Below, piece by piece: positions 6,839 to 9,453 of a DNA stretch of 9,453 nucleotides. The first letter of the stretch is position 1, and every line of letters starts with the position of its first letter. The stretch is from positions 1-9,453 of the forward strand of contig JAFYNW010000419.1 in NCBI GenBank assembly GCA_017547995.1, read 5' to 3'. The position numbers and the translations under genes were made by a program. This stretch comes from Clostridia bacterium. GTDB lineage: Bacteria; Bacillota; Clostridia; Oscillospirales; Butyricicoccaceae. The notes under the pieces are model-generated. The model saw nothing but the letters and a program-made list of their open reading frames with translations, ran no database searches and was not told the origin of the DNA.

Positions 6839-8796
6839 TGTTGGAAGAAAACAGAAGTTACGATATCAACGATGAAGAAGTGCAGAATGTCAGCCACGTA
6901 GACGCTGACTACGGCGCAGAACAGATCCAGGTTCTCGAAGGCTTAGAAGCCGTCCGTAAGCGTCCTGGTATGTACATCGGTACAACTTCTATCAGAGGCC
7001 TCCATCATCTCGTATACGAAATCGTCGACAACGCAATCGACGAAGCTCTCGCCGGCTACTGCGACCATATCGAAGTAGAAATCCACGGCGACAACTCCAT
7101 CTCGGTATCTGACAACGGCCGAGGCATTCCGGTCGGCATTCAGCCACAGACAGGCCTTCCTGCTGTCGAAGTAGTTTATACAGTTCTCCATGCCGGCGGT
7201 AAGTTCGGCGGTGACGGCTATAAAGTTTCGGGCGGTCTCCACGGCGTTGGTGCTTCTGTTGTTAATGCTCTCTCACAGTGGGTTGAGGTTGAAGTCCACA
7301 CAGACGGCAAAATCCATAAAATCGGTTTTGACCGCGGTGTGACAAGACGTCCTCTCGAAGTGGTAGGCACAACAGACAAGACAGGTACACGCGTAACGTT
7401 CAAGCCGGACGCTGATATTTTTGAAGAAACAGTCTTCGAATTCGAAACACTCCTTCACAGACTTCGTGAACAGGCATTCCTCAACGCAGGTCTCAAGATT
7501 ACTCTCACAGACCACCGCGGTGACGAACTCCTTTCCGAAACAATGTGCTACGAAGGTGGTATCCGCGCTTACGTAAGTCATCTCAATAAAAACAAGACTG
7601 CTCTTCACGAGCAGGTTATCTACGTGGCAGGTCAGAAGGATGACGCTGTTGCCGAAGTTGCTCTTCAGTATAACGACGGCTACAACGAAACAATCCTCTC
7701 CTTTGCCAATAATATCTCCACAACAGAAGGCGGTATGCACGAAACAGGCTTCAAGTCTGCTCTCACACGCGTCATCAACGACTACGGCAGAAAGTATAAG
7801 ATGCTCAAGGATGACGATAAGAATCTTTCCGGTGAAGATGCTCGTGAAGGTATCACAGCGGTTATTTCTGTAAAGCTTCGTGAAGCACAGTTTGAAGGTC
7901 AGACAAAGACAAAGCTTGGTAACTCCTACATCAGAACTCTGGTTGACAGTGTGGTAGGTGATAAGCTTGCTGACTTCTTTGAAGAAAATCCTGGCGTCGC
8001 AAAGGCAATTCTCGAAAAGGCTCTTACAGCAGCCCGCGCGAGAGAAGCTGCACGAAAGGCGAGAGAGGCTACAAGAAGAAAGTCTGCTCTCGAATCTGCA
8101 AGTCTTCCTGGTAAGCTTGCCGACTGTCAGGAAAAAGACCCTGAACTTACAGAAATCTACATCGTCGAAGGTGACTCCGCTGGCGGCTCTGCGAAAAACG
8201 GCAGAGACAAGCGCTTCCAGGCTATCCTCCCTCTCTGGGGTAAGATGCTCAACGTTGAAAAGGCTCGCCTCGACAAGGTTTATGGTAATGAAAAGCTTAT
8301 GCCGCTGGTAACTGCATTCGGTGCAGGTATCGGTGATGAGTTCGATATCTCCAAGCTCCGTTACGGCAAGATTATTCTTATGGCCGATGCCGACGTCGAC
8401 GGCAGCCATATCAGAACTCTGCTTCTCACATTCTTCTTCAGATTTATGCGTCCGCTCATTGAACACGGACACGTTTACATCGCACAGCCACCTCTCTATA
8501 AGGTGACAAAGGGCAGAAACGTTCTCAAGTATGCATACTCTGACAGAGAGCTCGAAATGCTCCTTGAAGAATACAAGGGCGCTGAAGTTCAGCGTTACAA
8601 AGGTCTTGGTGAAATGAATCCTGAACAGCTCTGGGAAACAACAATGGACCCAACAGTCCGTACGCTTCTCAAGGTTGAAATGGAAGATGCTGCTATGGCA
8701 GACGAAATCTTCACAATCCTCATGGGTGAAAAGGTTGAACCAAGAAGAGAATTCATCGAAAAGAATGCAAAGTACGTTGTAAATCTCGACGTTTAA
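6838..8796 (+). CDS. gyrB: DNA gyrase subunit B
   Basis: A 652-aa type IIA topoisomerase ATPase subunit of Firmicutes length; with GyrA it introduces negative supercoils. Domains: GHKL ATPase (about 30-240; Glu61, Asn65, SDNGRGIP 91-98, GGLHGVGASVVNALS 132-146), transducer (about 240-410; QTKTKL 355-360), and TOPRIM (about 438-555; EGDSAGG 444-450, DADVDGSH 517-524 with Asp517/519), ending with QRYKGLGEMNPEQLW (585-599). GyrB-type motifs, not ParE-type, support the call. The first 28 residues are an acidic extension absent from E. coli GyrB. By gap-tracked alignment to remembered E. coli GyrB, Arg136 is Thr155 and Lys447 is Trp467; both positions contact drugs in other species. Start: ATG within TAATG, sharing one base with the hisS stop, after AAAGGTGG (6823-6830). 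It is not next to gyrA, recF or dnaN here. A ParE identity is unlikely. Confidence 0.97.
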   Translation: MLEENRSYDINDEEVQNVSHVDADYGAEQIQVLEGLEAVRKRPGMYIGTTSIRGLHHLVYEIVDNAIDEALAGYCDHIEVEIHGDNSISVSDNGRGIPVGIQPQTGLPAVEVVYTVLHAGGKFGGDGYKVSGGLHGVGASVVNALSQWVEVEVHTDGKIHKIGFDRGVTRRPLEVVGTTDKTGTRVTFKPDADIFEETVFEFETLLHRLREQAFLNAGLKITLTDHRGDELLSETMCYEGGIRAYVSHLNKNKTALHEQVIYVAGQKDDAVAEVALQYNDGYNETILSFANNISTTEGGMHETGFKSALTRVINDYGRKYKMLKDDDKNLSGEDAREGITAVISVKLREAQFEGQTKTKLGNSYIRTLVDSVVGDKLADFFEENPGVAKAILEKALTAARAREAARKAREATRRKSALESASLPGKLADCQEKDPELTEIYIVEGDSAGGSAKNGRDKRFQAILPLWGKMLNVEKARLDKVYGNEKLMPLVTAFGAGIGDEFDISKLRYGKIILMADADVDGSHIRTLLLTFFFRFMRPLIEHGHVYIAQPPLYKVTKGRNVLKYAYSDRELEMLLEEYKGAEVQRYKGLGEMNPEQLWETTMDPTVRTLLKVEMEDAAMADEIFTILMGEKVEPRREFIEKNAKYVVNLDV

Positions 8797-8813
8797 TTAC
8801 GGGAGGTGTTACT

Positions 8814-9098
8814 ATGACAAAACAACTCAGAAGAACAGTCGGTAACGAAAGAAAAGTTGCAGGCGTCTGCGGCGGTATCGCGAAGTATTTCAATCTCGAT
8901 CCTGTCCTCATCAGAATCGCATTCGTGCTTCTGACAATTTTCGCTTCAACCGGCGTGTTGCTTTATATTATTTGTTGTTTCATTATGCCTGAAGAAGATG
9001 GTCTTATTCACGGCGAATATGAAATCAAGCACAACTGCGCACCAAAGGATGACAATGAAATGAAGTCCGACGGCACAGGCAAAAACGGCTGGAACTAA
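8814..9098 (+). CDS. PspC domain membrane protein
   Basis: A 94-aa protein with one PspC domain (Pfam PF04024): RKVAGVCGGIAKYFNLDPVL (residues 13-32), then a hydrophobic segment of about 25 residues (IRIAFVLLTIF to YIICCFIMP) and a hydrophilic, charged tail (60-94). The family is named after phage-shock protein C of enterobacteria; in Firmicutes, short single-domain versions are common, often of unknown role, and are linked by inference to envelope stress. Start: ATG six bases after GGAGGTG (8802-8808), with a 17-bp gap after gyrB, so it is very likely co-transcribed as the last gene of the run. A strong terminator follows at 9111-9136. No pspA-like gene is visible, so a classical Psp response cannot be claimed. 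Confidence 0.9.
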   Translation: MTKQLRRTVGNERKVAGVCGGIAKYFNLDPVLIRIAFVLLTIFASTGVLLYIICCFIMPEEDGLIHGEYEIKHNCAPKDDNEMKSDGTGKNGWN

Positions 9099-9110
9099 AA
9101 TCAATATTTA

Positions 9111-9136
9111 AGGAGCAGAGAAATCTGCTCCTTTTT
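9111..9136 (+). terminator. Strong intrinsic terminator after pspC
   Basis: AGGAGCAGA (9111-9119) pairs perfectly with TCTGCTCCT (9124-9132) around a GAAA tetraloop, followed by a T run to 9136. It closes the minD-like to pspC transcription unit. Confidence 0.95.
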
Positions 9137-9146
9137 GTATATACGT

Positions 9147-9316
9147 ATATATTATATAATGTAAGGAGTGTCTCTGTGCCATCCTGCTTCGTTTATTTAT
9201 GTATATATATATTATATAATGTAGGGACCGGCGTCCCCGACGGTCCGCTTGTAATTACATATATTATATAATGTAAGAAGGAGGATTCTCAGCTCTCCTT
9301 ACATTATATAATATAG
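9147..9316. repeat. AT-rich repeat cluster (MITE-like, nested)
   Basis: The 17-bp core ATATATTATATAATGTA occurs exactly three times on the + strand (9147-9163, 9207-9223, 9259-9275), and once inverted with one end mismatch (9300-9316). The first copy and the inverted one are bordered by GTAAGGAG and its complement CTCCTTAC. The third and fourth copies form an 18-bp perfect stem (9260-9277 with 9298-9315). The second and third enclose the GC-rich hairpin at 9225-9246. Terminal-inverted-repeat behaviour and absence of coding capacity resemble a small non-autonomous or REP-type element with nested insertions; mobility is inference. Confidence 0.65.
9225..9247. repeat. Small GC-rich hairpin repeat, copy B
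   Basis: GGACC (9225-9229) pairs with GGTCC (9242-9246), and inside it GTC (9233-9235) pairs with GAC (9239-9241), with a 3-nt bulge and a CCC loop. The architecture and 15 of 16 bases (9232-9247) match copy A at 4286-4301, about 5 kb away. It sits between two direct copies of the AT-rich core. Confidence 0.6.
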
Positions 9317-9373
9317 ACAATACGCACAATAAAAGGCCCGGGAAATAAATTTCCAAAACTGCAAAAATAATAC
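9317..9373. other. Spacer without recognised gene
   Basis: With the terminator, repeats and promoter this completes the 355-bp non-coding stretch after pspC. It contains GGAAA (9341-9345) facing TTTCC (9350-9354) after a CCCGGG, with no U tract on the + strand. I see no gene on either strand here. Confidence 0.5.
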
Positions 9374-9402
9374 TTGAAATTTTTGAAAGTGTGTGGTATT
9401 AT
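9374..9402 (+). promoter_or_regulatory. Strong promoter leading out of the window
   Basis: TTGAAA (9374-9379, 5 of 6) is followed by a 17-bp spacer and TATTAT (9397-9402) with TG at 9394-9395 (extended -10). The predicted start is near 9409. The remaining 45 bases are GC-rich, have no start codon with a ribosome site, and contain the small hairpin AGGAA (9419-9423) with TTCCT (9430-9434), so a structured leader or RNA gene may begin here. Confidence 0.75.
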
Positions 9403-9453
9403 AGTAGAGCTGGCGTCAAGGAAACACAATTCCTAGTGGTCGGCGGTCAGGTC

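Noticed and set aside
6838..8796. ParE (topoisomerase IV) instead of GyrB
   Set aside because: The KVSGGLHGVGASVVNALS and QRYKGLGEMNPEQLWETTMDP-type motifs are of GyrB type, and no parC follows.
9147..9275. TATAAT sequences inside the AT-rich cores as real promoters
   Set aside because: No -35 at proper spacing and no gene directly downstream; they come with the repeat.
9147..9316. CRISPR array
   Set aside because: Copies are AT-rich, one is inverted, spacing is uneven (60, 52 and about 41 bp) and no cas genes are seen.
9341..9354. Minus-strand terminator from GGAAA/TTTCC
   Set aside because: The stem is only 5 AT-rich pairs, the minus-strand T run is separated from it by CGGGCC, and no minus-strand gene is present to terminate.

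Overview
The window looks like core chromosome of an anaerobic low-to-moderate G+C Firmicute, most likely a gut clostridium of the Oscillospiraceae/Ruminococcaceae type. The basis is the mix of genes (clostridial-length PPDK, DegV, MinD-like and MgsA-like neighbours, a Firmicutes-length GyrB), strong AAGGAG ribosome binding sites, sigma-A promoters with extended -10 TGnTATAAT, and marked codon bias. The genus is inference; no rRNA or other phylogenetic marker was compared. Every gene is on the + strand.

Layout. (1) 2-235 is the 3' end of a PTS EIIC-like membrane protein. (2) 236-433 holds a good promoter, a small hairpin and a complete intrinsic terminator, all before the next gene: a candidate attenuator or an sRNA of about 80 nt. 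(3) 434-1294 is a DegV-family fatty-acid-binding protein with its own terminator. (4) 1295-1549 is regulatory: an imperfect inverted repeat and two tandem extended -10 boxes. (5) 1550-4174 is pyruvate, phosphate dikinase (ppdK) with all active-site residues and very biased codons, so probably highly expressed. (6) 4175-4361 has a hairpin terminator and a small GC-rich hairpin repeat. (7) 4362-9098 is a tight run of five genes: minD-like, mgsA-like, hisS, gyrB and pspC. Gaps are 43, 22, -1 and 17 bp, and a strong terminator follows. (8) 9099-9453 is non-coding: a cluster of AT-rich inverted/direct repeats enclosing a second copy of the GC-rich hairpin, then a strong promoter firing out of the window.

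How the genes relate. PPDK interconverts pyruvate and PEP with ATP/PPi and sits at the glycolytic end point. The MgsA-like protein belongs to a family that acts on the glycolytic intermediate DHAP, but here several catalytic positions are replaced, including the catalytic Asp, so methylglyoxal synthesis is doubtful. The minD-mgsA pair resembles the end of the clostridial mre-min-rodA-mgsA cell-shape cluster, here joined to hisS and gyrB. GyrB differs at two positions that contact drugs in other bacteria. I see no obvious new defence or mobile system. The best leads are the altered MgsA-like protein, the degV leader, the dispersed hairpin repeats and the GyrB substitutions.
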